Below the pieces are notes generated by a model that was not told the origin of the DNA, made no database searches, and saw only the letters and a program-made list of their open reading frames with translations. A program made the position numbers and the translations under genes. From Quillaja saponaria (Eukaryota > Streptophyta > Magnoliopsida > Fabales > Quillajaceae): a DNA stretch of 64,000 nucleotides. Below, piece by piece: positions 25,579-39,964 of the stretch; positions within the stretch are counted from its first letter, which is position 1, and each line of letters opens with the position of its first letter. Location: contig CM055607.1 in the NCBI GenBank assembly GCA_029379385.1, positions 12,400,001-12,464,000 on the forward strand, in the 5' to 3' direction.

Positions 25579-26726
25579 TTTGCAATCCAACGGCCGATCA
25601 GATCAAATTGCAGCCCACAACTTTCTTTCTTTTTTTGTTGATTTTGTTGAAATCTTAATCGGTAATGGCTTGCTTTGACAAGGGCAAAGGGAAAAAGATA
25701 AAGACGAAAAAGAGAAAAAAAAAAAAAAGAGAGGCAATTCCTTCACTCTTGTTGTCATAAGACATAAGAAGATACTAGGTTCCTAGCCAATTCCAGAGGA
25801 AAAGAAAAACATTTCTCAAACAACCATGTTTCAATTTAATAAAAACTAGATCTGGCTTCGTGACTACATCAAGATTCAAGAGTCAAGGTCAAATCACTAT
25901 CCAGCAACATCATTTGCAAATTGCAATCCTCAACATCTCAATACTAATCAACAATGGATTTGACCATAATATTCATATCATCTTACATTTTCATGGATGG
26001 AACAGATTGCGGCAGCTTTGCCTCCAATCGGAACGGAACAAAGACCATTGCTGCGCCTGCAAACGACATCCTCCGATTCAAGTCCCAATTCCTACTCGAT
26101 CTTCCCTCGAAACTTTTCCATTGACCACCGCACCGTCTCATGCTCATCTCTCTCCTCTGATTGCAAAAGAGTTCAAATCAAGAACAATTCTATATTCCTT
26201 GGACATAGGGTCTGAGAACAGAGTATCAATTCTTCAGCTTTTCTTATCCGTAGTCAACTGAATTAGGTACAGTTAATTATTTTTTTATTTTACAAAATCA
26301 GAAGTGAACGGACTTGTAACGTCTGTTAAGAATTTGTACGGGAGTGTAATTTTGCCGAATCTTTGTAACTCCGTGTTACATAAATAAAATCCTTACCACT
26401 GAGATGCAATTTACTCTATTTTTTCTTTTTCTTTTTATATAAAATTATGAAGTCACAAAATTCAACACCAAACTAGACTGGAAATCCAATTTCAGTTTGT
26501 CCTCTTTGCAAAATTCAGAAATTACGATTTTGTCACAAGTAAAATATCTTAGTTCATCATTTTAATTTTGAAAGTAATAATGTAATAATTGTAAGTAATC
26601 AACTGTCATGTTGTTCTTTTCAAAATATAAAGTTATATATATATATTTTTTCATGAATTTAATATGTTTATATGAGAAGAAAAAAAAGGTAATTTTTTAT
26701 TTATCAAAACATGTGATCTTATCTTT
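25579..26726. other. Intergenic, with an uncalled C-rich open segment at 25860-26261
   Basis: Two overlapping frames on the plus strand (133 aa and 72 aa) span a segment richer in C than its surroundings. Neither gives a recognisable domain, and neither is clearly preferred by composition. It may be a coding relic. The rest is AT-rich. Confidence 0.4.
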
Positions 26727-27200
26727 AATGTATTCTCAATTAAATTATTAATTAATTAATTATTTCATTTTTAAGTATAAATAAAAATATTATCTTTTCT
26801 TTCATGGAAGGAAATTACGTAAGCCGTGAAATTTTTGGTACATTCTTAATAGATGTACCGTACAAATGAAATTTTTGGAATAGAAATACTTATTCTATTC
26901 CAAAGATTTGAAGAAGAATCGAAGAAATTGTCATAAATATTACACGTTGAGAATTTCAAATTTAATTAAACTTTATCATTTAAAGAAAAATGAAATATAC
27001 ATAAAATAAAGAACGGGTTGGTGAGGGTAATAAAATAAAATAAAATAAAATATTAACATATTTATGAATTAAGTGAAATATAAAATATAGTTTTCACTTT
27101 ACATTGTAAAGTTACAAGAATGTTGGTTCAATATTTAAGGATTAATAGAAATTTCTCCTTTTTATGATATTGCTTTCTTAGCTTATTGTATTTTTCTTAA

Positions 27201-27853
27201 AGTGTGCTTGGAACCATAAAAATTGTAAAATTTAATTCATTCTAAATGAACTTTGATTAAAATCTTGTGTTTGTTATTTATCTTTTATGAGAATTCAATT
27301 CATTCTAAATCATGCTTTTATAATATTTTTTTTTTCATTTTGAATTCTCATCAAATTAATATGATTTGTTAAGAATTCAAAATTAGATTAAAAATACATA
27401 TATATTCTATAATTTTACTTCTCCTCGTATCCATATTTCAAAAACCACAACCCTTCCTTATTCTTCCTATCCAATTTCTCATTTCATCTCTTCCCTTCTT
27501 TCTTTCCCCTCCCCTTTCTCTCATTTCTCTTCCCTCCCCTTTCTCTCATTTCTCTTCCCTCCTTATAATGTATTAGAAATGTACCAATAATTTTTAAGCT
27601 GCTTTTGTAGGATTTTTTTTTTTTTTCACTAATACAAGGGTAATTTTGTAAAAGTATTAAAATGAAATGAATTCAGTTATAATAATATTCCAAACACTAT
27701 AATGCAATTTAATTTATTTGAATTTTATCACTTAAATTATTTGTTTCAAACATTGATAAATAATTTAAATTAAATCGAATTGAAATGAAATGAAATAAAT
27801 TAAATTGAACTGAATTATTCTAACTACATGAATTTATTCTAAACTTACCCTTA
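27201..27853. mobile_element. Non-autonomous TIR element, copy upstream of RUP
   Basis: The left end AGTGTGCTTGGAAC and the complement of the right end (GGGTAAGTTTAGAAT) are related. Inside are repeated AATTCAATTCATT-type blocks near both ends and a pyrimidine-rich centre. The same architecture recurs at 33584-34339 on the other side of RUP. No coding capacity. Confidence 0.6.
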
Positions 27854-28613
27854 ATATCTTAATAGTAAAATATATTTTTTTCACGACTAACCATCAAGGC
27901 AATGATGTTAAATTATGAAGATAGTATAAATTATTAAATTATTTATTAATGGATATTTTTAATTCTTACTTATATTATGTTGAATAATAATAAGTTATTA
28001 TATGAAAAGGATAAAAAAAATAATGTAACGATATAATTCGTTTAATACATCTAAATATAAATTATATTTAGATGCATAAGCCTGATTCGAAATTTCTAGT
28101 CGTGTGAAGAGTTTGCAACCAAGCCTAGACCATTTTATATGGCCATGTTTCTTCCAAATTGGCTCATGACTGTATTAATATGAAAAATGCATCAATATTT
28201 GGTCTTTCAAAGTTGTACATATGGTTGTTGTTGGACTCTAATTGGTAAGAAGGAGGCGGTGCTGAGTCTTAGATTGGGTTGTGGCAATCACTTAATTAAG
28301 TAGAACTTTATTATTAATTCTTGTTTGATGCATCGTAAAAATATAATATGATGATATAAAATTATATAGTCAACTCTTATATAGTATTTGACAGTAACAA
28401 GATAATATAAGACTTATACTTTTGACTATATCTTATATTATGACTAATAGTATAAAACTATGTAACGAAAAAGAAAATAATATGATAACAGTAAAACTAT
28501 ACAGCCTAATATATACAATGTATAAACATATAATATATAATCCTATATAATATGCCAAATGAGCCCATTTTGTTATTTTATTTTTATAGGTCTTGTTAAC
28601 TGGTGACCTTAAG

Positions 28614-29020
28614 GTATTGTTTAAGAATTAATTATGATATTGGAAATCTATCCAAATTGCAATTCTCAATAAGAATTTAATACAATTAATTTCTAAATAT
28701 AATTAATGAGAATATAAAAATTAATTATCACTTTATCTTTTTTTATTTGATAGATAAAATTAAAATTTTGTTGTTCTTAATTAGAGGTAATTATCACTTA
28801 GTTAACACTTAGTTATTTTTTACCCTAATCCTAACCCTAAATCAAAATTTTGTTGTTCTTAATTAGAGGTAATTTTGTCTATCAAATAAAAAATATAAAG
28901 TAATAATTAATGGTAATTATTTTCTTATTAATTATAATGAGAAGTTAATTATATTAAATTCTTATTGAGAATTATAATTTGAGTAGATTTCCAATTCCAT
29001 AATTAATTCTTAACCAGTGT
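28614..29020. mobile_element. Foldback MITE with long inverted ends, copy 1
   Basis: The left arm (about 28620-28800) begins near TTAAGAATTAATTATG. The right arm ends CATAATTAATTCTTAA, and the two pair over roughly 170 nt. The loop carries telomere-like ACCCTAA units. No open frame. It lies inside the duplicated RUP upstream region, and a second copy with a damaged left end is at 30398-30800. Confidence 0.8.
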
Positions 29021-29052
29021 CTTAGCAAACTCCATTCTTATTTTTTGCTTAA

Positions 29053-29474
29053 AGGTCTATTTGAATAGATGGGAATGGAGAAAGAGGAAAAGGAGAGAAG
29101 AGGTACGTATACCCTTTTCCTTCATTTGGCGGTTTTTTTTATAAAAAAATTGGATGAGGAGGATAAGGTATATTATAATTTTTTTATGTTGTGACTAATA
29201 TACCCCTATTCTTTTTATTAAATACTAACTAATATCTAAATAAAATATTTTAAGGGCATAATTGTAAAATTATGTAATAATATTTCATCTCATGATCTCT
29301 TTTCTACTCAACTCCTAAACAAGAAATGAACATTTCTCTCCGTTTAGTTTTTCAAACTCTCAAATAAGAGAAAAAATAAGTGTTATTTTTATTCTACTTT
29401 CTTTTCGTTTTCTCTCATCTTCTCTCCTTTCATTTACCCTCCTCTTTTCTCCCTTCAAACTCTCAAATAGACCT
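29053..29474. mobile_element. Tourist-like (PIF/Harbinger) MITE
   Basis: A 422-bp element with ends AGGTCTATTTGA and TCAAATAGACCT, flanked by TAA at 29050-29052 and 29475-29477. A three-base TAA/TTA target duplication is typical of PIF/Harbinger MITEs. The subterminal parts are also roughly inverted (GGAGAAAGAGGAAAAGG against its complement). The copy in unit 2 is at 30822-31236. Confidence 0.8.
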
Positions 29475-30251
29475 TAAAAGGAGGGAATGACCAATTATAC
29501 AGGAGAAAAGTTCAAAGGAAATAAACTCTTATATAAATCAGTTACTAATATGTTAACTTTAAATTTCGGTCTTACTAAATCATAGTTGATGACCTCGGGT
29601 ATCTTTTGATTAGACTAAATCTTAATTGACCAACTCGGGTATCATTTGATTAGGTTGTTGGCATGTCTCCTCCTCTTGATGGACTTCTGCTTAATGTTGA
29701 TGTGGGGGAAGGGGAGGGGGTGGGGGAATTTTTTCAATTAACAAGACAAGCCAATAGCCAAACTCATGAGGTGATGGATATGAAAGACATATGTTGGTGA
29801 CTTGGTGGCAATTATCTCTTTTCAATTAACACACATTAAGATGATGATTTTTTTTTTCTTATTTCATTAACTTTTTAAGTTAAAATCTCATTTAAAAGAA
29901 TAAAATCTTTATAAATATCTCAATTTTGATGTAGATAGTTTATCTTTTACCAACTCAAAGGTATAATTAATCGAGTTAAGTATAATCAAATAAAAGAAAA
30001 TTTAACATAAGATTAACATTTCTATAAAAGTTTTAATTTAATCGGAATCAAGAAATAGATCATTTGATATTGAGATTTACTTTATAACATATTGAAGCTG
30101 ATAGTTAGAGGAGCTAAAGAAAGACAAAAGGCCTGTCTTGGACCACGTAAGGAATATGGAAACAACCGCCTATATCCACACCATCCAATACCAAAAGGCA
30201 CAAGAGAAACCATCACTTTTCGTATGCATCTGCACCAATTCATTTTTCTTT

Positions 30252-32066
30252 TATGAATGTATTCTCAATTAAATTAATAATTAATTATTTATTTATTTTT
30301 AGTATAAATAAAAATGTTATCTTTTCTTTCATGGAAAGGAAATTACTTAAGGCATGAAATTTTTGGTACATTCTTAATAGATATAGGGTCTATATGCAAA
30401 ATCACGATGAGAAATTCTTATTCTGAAAAGAATTTAATATAATTAACTTCTAAGTATAATTAATGAAAATAAAAATTAATTATCATTTTATTTTTTTATT
30501 TGATAGACAAAATTACTCATAATGACTTAAAAGCCTAATGAATTTCTTTTTTAGTTTTTTTATCCTAATCCTAATCTTAATTCTAATCCTAACTTAACCC
30601 TAACCCTAATTCTAAATCAAAATTTTATTGATCTTAATTAGAAGTAATTTTTTCTATCAAATAAAAAATATAAAGTAATAATTAATGATAATTATCTTCT
30701 TATTAATTATAATAAGAAATTAATTATATTAAATTCTTATTGAGAATTATAATTTGAGTAGATTTTCAATACCATAATTAATTCTTAACCAGTACCCTAG
30801 CAAACTCCATTCTTGTTTTTGGATAGAGAGGAATAGAGGAAGAGGAAAGTAGATAAGAGTGTACGTGTCCTTTCCTTTCATTTGGAAGATTTTTTTATAA
30901 AATGATCTAGAAGAAGAGGAGAAGGTACATTATAATTTTTTTAAATTGTGACTAATGTATCCTATTCTTTCTATTAAATAACTACTAATATCTAATAAAA
31001 TATTTTAAGAGCATAATCGTAAAATTTTGTAATAATACATCATCTCATCTGTTGCTCCCCTCAACTGCCAAACAATAAATGTACATTTCTCTCCTATTAT
31101 TTTTTTAAACTCTCAACTGAGAGAAAATATAGCGTTGTTTTTACTTTACTCTCCTCTCCTCTCCTCTCATTTCCTCTCATCTTCTCTACTTTCATTTACT
31201 CTTCTCTCCTCTCTCTTCAAATTCCCAAATAGACCCTAAAAAAAAGAGAATGACTATTTATAGAAGGGAAAAAGTTTAAAGGAAATAAACTTTCCATATA
31301 AATCAGTCACTAATATTTTAACATTAAATTTCGGTCTTATTAAATCTTAATTGACAAATTATCAGGTATCATTTGATTAGACTAAATCTTAATTGACCAA
31401 TTCGAGTATCATTTGATTAGGTTGTTGGCACGTCTCCTCCTCTTGATGGACTTATGCTTACTGTTGATGTGTGTTGGAGGGGAGGGGGGGAGGGAACGGG
31501 CGATTGATTTCTTCAATTAACAAGACAAGCCAATGGCCAAACTCATTAGGTGAGGGATCTGAAAGACATATGTTGTAATTTGGTGGGAATTATCTCTTTT
31601 CAATTAACATACCTTAAGATTGATGATAAAAAAAAAATGCTTATTTTATTGATTTTTTAATTAAAATCTTATTTGAGAAAATAAAATCTCTATAAATTTC
31701 TTAATTTCGACTTAGATAATTTATTTTTTAATGAATCAGAGGTGTAATAAATCAAGTTATGTGTAATGCGTAATCTAATAATCAAAATTTAACATAAGCT
31801 TAACATTTTTATGTAAGTTTTGATTTAACGGGAATCAAGAAATAGATTAGTTGATATTGGGATTTACTTTAAAACAATTAAACAGATTGGAACATATCAA
31901 GAGTGAGATATTGAAGCTGATAGTTAGAGGAGAGTTAAAGAAAGACAAAAGGCCTGTCTTGGACCACGTAAGGAATATGGAAACAACAGCCTATATCCAC
32001 ACCATCCAATACCAAAAGGCACAAGAGCAACCACCACTTTTCAGATGCATCTGCACCAATTCATTT
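30252..32066 (+). repeat. Tandem duplication of the RUP 5' region, unit 2 (the one joined to RUP)
   Basis: It repeats unit 1 without the 1.7-kb middle part and contains a second copy of the long-TIR MITE (30398-30800, left end shortened) and of the Tourist-like MITE (30822-31236, left end lost). Both units carry GACCACGTAAGG in the leader copy (30143 and 31960 regions). CACGTA is an ACE-like core that bZIP factors such as HY5 can bind. Any regulatory role is inference. Confidence 0.85.
30398..30800. mobile_element. Foldback MITE with long inverted ends, copy 2 (left end damaged)
   Basis: Aligns with 28614-29020. The interior carries several CCTAA and CCCTAA units (about 30563-30612). The right arm ends CATAATTAATTCTTAACC as in copy 1, while the outermost part of the left arm is missing. 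Confidence 0.75.
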
Positions 32067-32069
32067 TTA

Positions 32070-33193
32070 ATGGGAAATGAAAAAATTCTCCACTGCACCA
32101 CTTCAGAATCAGTAGAACAAGAACAAGAAAAATTAGAGGAAGAAAGAGCAAGATCTGAATGGAATTTAAGTCTAACCACGGTAGTTTCTTCAAGCTCCAC
32201 GGGAGCCAGGTCCGACACTCTTGGAGTTATAGAGTTTGACCCTTCGGATACGGTTGTCGCCACCGGAGGAATAGCAAGGAAAATAAGGATTTACAGTTCA
32301 AGTTCTTTGTTACCAAATGGTGAGTATGATCATATTGCTTTGTTAGACCATGATAGTGCATGTGACTATTATGTATGCACCCCTGCTAAGCTTAGCAACC
32401 TTAGATGGAAACCCAATTCATCCGGACGGGTCTTGGGCTCCGGAGACTATGATGGGGTCGTTACGGAATATGATCTTGAAATAAAGATTCCAGTTTTTGA
32501 GCGTGACGAGCATGGCGGAAGCCGGGTTTGGAGCATGGACTATTCGCATTGTGATCCGGTTGTGGGTGCATCCGGGTCGGATGATGGAACACTGCAAATG
32601 TGGGATACACGTTGTGATGGTAGCCAAAGCTTCGCTATGGTGAGGCCTGGCGTGACATGTAGTTCAGTGTGTTGCGTAGAGTTCGACCCGTTTGGTGATG
32701 CATTGGTGGTTGTGGGATGTGCAAACCGGAAGGTATATGGTATGATATCCGGAAAATGGTTGACCCGGTTCTAGTGTTTGATGGGCACAAAAAAACCGTT
32801 ACTTACGTCCGTTTTCTCGATTCACATACAATAGCATCTGCTGGTACTGATGAGAGTTTGAAACTATGGAATGTGAATGATTCAAATTTAATTCGGACAT
32901 ATACTGGCCATGTGAATAGTCGGAACTTTGTTGGGTTATCGGTGTGGAGAAATGGTGGTTTACTCGGATGCGGGTCGGAAAATAACCAGGTTTATGTGTA
33001 TGACAAAAAGTGGAGTGACGCCATTTGGGTACGTGGGTTTGGTCCCGTGGGTAGAAATCTGGGTTGTGATAGTGGATTTGTAAGTAGTGTTTGTTGGAGG
33101 CAAGTGGGTGAAGACCAATGCACACTTGTAGCGGGAGGATCAGACGGGGTGCTGCAGGTTTTTATGGGGAAAAGGAGGTCTATTTCATATTAG
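32070..33193 (+). CDS. RUP2: RUP-type WD40 repeat protein (repressor of UV-B photomorphogenesis) with a one-base frameshift
   Basis: RUP1/RUP2 bind the UV-B photoreceptor UVR8, promote its re-dimerisation and so switch off UV-B signalling; they also act with COP1 and CUL4-DDB1. The frame opens with a Glu-rich N-terminus, then SEWNLSLTTVVSSSSTGARS, DTLGVIEFDPSDTVVATGGI, ARKIRIY and WD40 blades to GCANRKVY. There the frame is lost: at 32739-32741 GGT stands where the family calls for one more G. The neighbouring frame continues seamlessly with DIRKMVDPVLVFDGHKKTVT and runs to QCTLVAGGSDGVLQV and the stop at 33193. With one base restored it would be about 374 aa, normal for RUP. Single exon, as in Arabidopsis. 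Start chosen at 32070; an in-frame ATG at 31977 is possible. RUP1 versus RUP2 orthology is not resolved. Confidence 0.85.
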
Positions 33194-33583
33194 AGACGAC
33201 TCCTTTCCATTTTGCTACTGATTTTCTTTTAATAATATTGGTTATACAGGTACTTTGGAATTCTGTAAATTGAAGAATCTTGCAGAGATGCAATTGTTGA
33301 TATAATCATCACTCTTGTTCATGTTGTTACTTTCAAAAATCAATATTTGTACTACTTACTTACATCTATATTTGGTTAGAAAATCTAAAATGATTTTTTG
33401 TGGTCACTTCTCACATTAAAAAATATTCATATTTTACTGCTCAAATCTAATAATTTTATGAACTAGTTATCATCTCTCATTTTAAAAACTAATTTTTTCT
33501 AAATTTAAAAAAGTGGATGATTTACATCCAATGCCAAATATTTAGTGGGGGTTATACTTACATTATTTTAAAATTCTTATTTT

Positions 33584-34339
33584 TGAGTGTGTTTGAATCC
33601 ATTGTAGAATTCAATTCATTTTAAATGAATTTTAATTAAAATCTTGTGTTTGGAAATCATCATCCACAAGATTTTAATTCATTCTAATTCTAATTCTCAT
33701 TTTTAATTTTTTTATTTATTTTAAATTCTTGTCAAAATTAATATGGTTTGTAAAGAATTTAATTGAATTTGAACATTAAGACAAATATTCCCTTGATATA
33801 CGTCTTTTTCTACCCTCAACTTTCACTCTAAATATATGCTTTCTTCTACACCATTTCTCCTATCCCTTCTTCTCTCCCTCCTCTACCTCTCATTTCTTTT
33901 TCCCCTCTCAATCTATAATATTATTTTCTCTCTCTCCATCCCCTGGCACATTGAGATACCTACAAATTACTTGTTGAATTTTTATTTTCTCGGTTAGTCA
34001 ACATGGTTCTAGGCCTCCAATTTGATATTCAATCCATTATTATGAGTTTAGACCTATCTTTTATTTGGGAGCTTTCAAAATTAGCTATTTAAGTCTTGGA
34101 CAAGGAAAACATATTTTATGGGTACAAGGATAATGTTGTAAAAATATTAAATTGAATTGAATTCTATTAATTATAATTGTATTCCAAACTATAAATTTCA
34201 ATTTAATTTATTTAGATTCTATTAATTTTATGATTTGTTCTAAATATGAAAAAATTATTTAAATTGAAAGGAACTAAATTCAATTGAAATAAATTGAATT
34301 GAATTCTTTCATAGATTTGTTCTAAGCCCACCCTTTGTC
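33584..34339. mobile_element. Non-autonomous TIR element, copy downstream of RUP
   Basis: Same structure as 27201-27853: start GAGTGTGTTTGAATCC, subterminal AATTCAATTCATTTTAAATG, pyrimidine-rich centre (about 33830-33930), and an end whose complement reads GGGTGGGCTTAGAACAAAT. The pair brackets the RUP region. Confidence 0.65.
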
Positions 34340-34749
34340 ATAAATATTATAAATCACAAAAGTAATTGAGCAATAACTCCTATATTTGAAAAACTTAAAT
34401 AACTTTTATAGTTTGAGCACTAAGATTATTAACAAAAGTAGCTAGCTCTAAAAAAATTACATTAATTAGAAATTAATACTATATAAATGAAGTATGAATA
34501 AAAATTAGAAATTATATTTTTAGACTTGTTTAAGGTTTTTTAAATAATTTTTGAAATATGTAATGCACTCCGTGGGCTGGACTGGGCTTGGTTATATGTG
34601 AAACTTGTACAGACAAACCTCAACGCGAGGTTCTACTAGAACCCACGGCTAAACCATCCTTCGCTCATATCCGACGGTGGATACTGAATTTCTGACCAGA
34701 GAATAACCCCTCTGCTTAAATCTTTACGGTGTTGGTTTGCCTTAATTAA

Positions 34750-37875
<3,126 letters not shown>

Positions 37876-38000
37876 ATGTAGCTGGTCGCAATAGCTGATA
37901 AAAGCACCATTGATTTTCATATTCAGTGAATTATCAATTGTTTAGTTCCTTTCTAGAGAGCCGTTTTGAAGTTGAGTTTAGAAGAATGCGGGTTGGTTCA

Positions 38001-38070
38001 CTTGTAACAATGACTAAAGCTTACTTTAGTCATTGTTAAATCCTTGTAACAATGACTAAAGCTTACTTTA
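38001..38070 (+). repeat. Direct 28-bp duplication forming a hairpin downstream of CFIm25
   Basis: CTTGTAACAATGACTAAAGC plus eight bases occurs at 38001-38028 and again at 38043-38070. The first copy with its flank forms an imperfect palindrome (AATGACTAAAG ... CTTTAGTCATT). It is probably within or just past the CFIm25 3' UTR. Confidence 0.8.
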
Positions 38071-38779
38071 CGTTGGTCAATTCGACTTATTTATGAATGT
38101 ATCCTTAGATCCTTGTACAAACTTGTAACTATAAGAGTCGACAGTTTAACTTCTGCGCAATTTTATTAAATTTGTGTTTGTACATTACACTATTAAATTT
38201 GATAAATATAAAAACTCTATAAGTTAAAGAGACTATGGACGCATGGGTTACATTGAGCACAATTAACAAGTGCAAAATGAAAATATATGTTATGAGAAAA
38301 ATTAAATTAAAATTTTAAACATGTATAATTAATAATTATATACATTACAAATTATTATAAATAAATATTATATGATATTTTAATAAATTACTATAAACAA
38401 GTATTATTTAATCTTTTTATATTACAAACACTATAAATAAGTAATACATAATATTTTTACATATTTTCATATATTTTTGGGATTGTAGGGATTGTACACT
38501 GTTTTTATAATATTTCTAATATATCTCAGACATATTTTGAACCAACTGGCATGTCATCAAAAAATGAGATCTTAATCTTTGGTAATGATGGTTATTGTTT
38601 CTATTTTGATATAAAAACTAATAGTATATATAAAATTTGAAATACTTAAAGACGATAATGGATAAATGTAGTAGGAAATACTTATTGGATTGCTAGATAT
38701 TTAACATGAGCAGGGATAACAGGGTGATGTTTGGATTTGAGTGTGAAAGGAGGAGATTGCAAGAGTACACAAGAATATT

Positions 38780-39600
38780 GATTCTTGTTATTTTATAAAA
38801 TTAACTATGGCAAGAATTTCAACTTAGAAGTTATTATCAAAGTAAATATATATATATGTTTTTTATATCATATGAGATACTTGTATTTCTTTATTATATC
38901 ATTTGAGACACTTCACCAAAAATCGAAGAGTATAGTCACTAAAAAATTGTGACATGTTAATTTTTTACACATCATAATTTTTTTTCTCTTTCTTCTATAT
39001 ATTTATTTTTTATTTTTTAGTATTTTCCTAATTATTTCTCAAAATTCATTATTGTTGAGCATTAAAATTACATCAATTTCTCATCTTGTTTTCTTAACTT
39101 GATTATTTTACAAAAATTTTAAGATATATATTGGATAATATTAATGACATGATTTTTTTTTTTCTTTTGTTTCTTAAATTTTTTATTTTTTTATATATTT
39201 ATGACATTTTTCACAATGAAACAAAACTTATAAATATAAAAAAAATTCACAAGATCTGTATGTTTTGTCTCATAATAGATAATGATAAAAAATGTAAATG
39301 AAAAGACAAAATAAAATAAAATATCATATTAGTTGATACTTTTTAACATTCACCTTAAACATTTAATTAATAGAATAATCAGATAACTACTAAAAAATAA
39401 AATAAAAACTAGATTATGAAAAAAAAAAAAAAAACAATAAAGATATGTGTAAAAATATTTCATATCATAATTTTCTTGTGACTATATTTATTGTCTTTTT
39501 GATTGAGTGTCTTAAACGATATAAAAAAATGTGAGTGCCTATTTTGAAAATGATGCATAAGTTGAGGTTTTCAAAAAATACCTAAATTTCATTTTATATC
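38780..39600. mobile_element. AT-rich foldback (long-TIR) element, copy 2
   Basis: It has the same subterminal motifs as the element at 23901-24650 (CATTTGAGACACTTC, TATAGTCAC on the left; GTGACTATA, GATTGAGTGTCTTAAAC on the right). Its interior is the reverse complement of that copy. No open frame. Ends are approximate. Confidence 0.55.
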
Positions 39601-39964
39601 ATATAATATAATTTATTTAGATGATTTATAAGAAATTTAATAAATTGATGATATAATTGTTATTTACATACAAATATTAATAGTAATTACAAAATTTAAA
39701 GAATTAGAATGATAATTGATTGGTTTAATTGGTATAATTGTGAAAGGAGCAGGAATTTGAAGTGGAATCGACTTTAATGGGAGAATTCGTTAGAATCCCA
39801 ATTATTATATGATTATATGGTCTATTTCCATATGAATGCTATTAAAATGAAAAAATCTTAAATTTTTTAATAAGACCCTTGTTTAGTCTCTAAATGGATA
39901 ATTATTTAATTTAATATTATATTGGGTAAGATATGAGTAATTAAATTTAGTTAATAGAACTAAG

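Larger units (their letters stand above)
26727..30238 (+). repeat. Tandem duplication of the RUP 5' region, unit 1
   Basis: Two blocks here recur downstream in the same order and orientation: 26727-26866 matches 30252-30392, and about 28611-30238 matches about 30398-32066. Unit 1 has an additional 1.7 kb (about 26867-28610), including one MITE, between the blocks. Its right end is a copy of the RUP leader (30090-30238) that stops just before the position equivalent to the RUP ATG. A 2-nt length difference near 30110 breaks any reading through this copy, consistent with the leader being non-coding. Confidence 0.85.

Noticed and set aside
25860..26261. 133-aa and 72-aa overlapping plus-strand frames
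   Set aside because: Two frames are open at once and neither resembles a known family; a relic is possible but unsupported.
31851..32069. In-frame N-terminal extension of RUP
   Set aside because: The frame opens with TTG, RUP proteins do not have this segment, and the duplicated leader copy (near 30110) carries a 2-nt change that would break it. An ATG at 31977 cannot be fully excluded.
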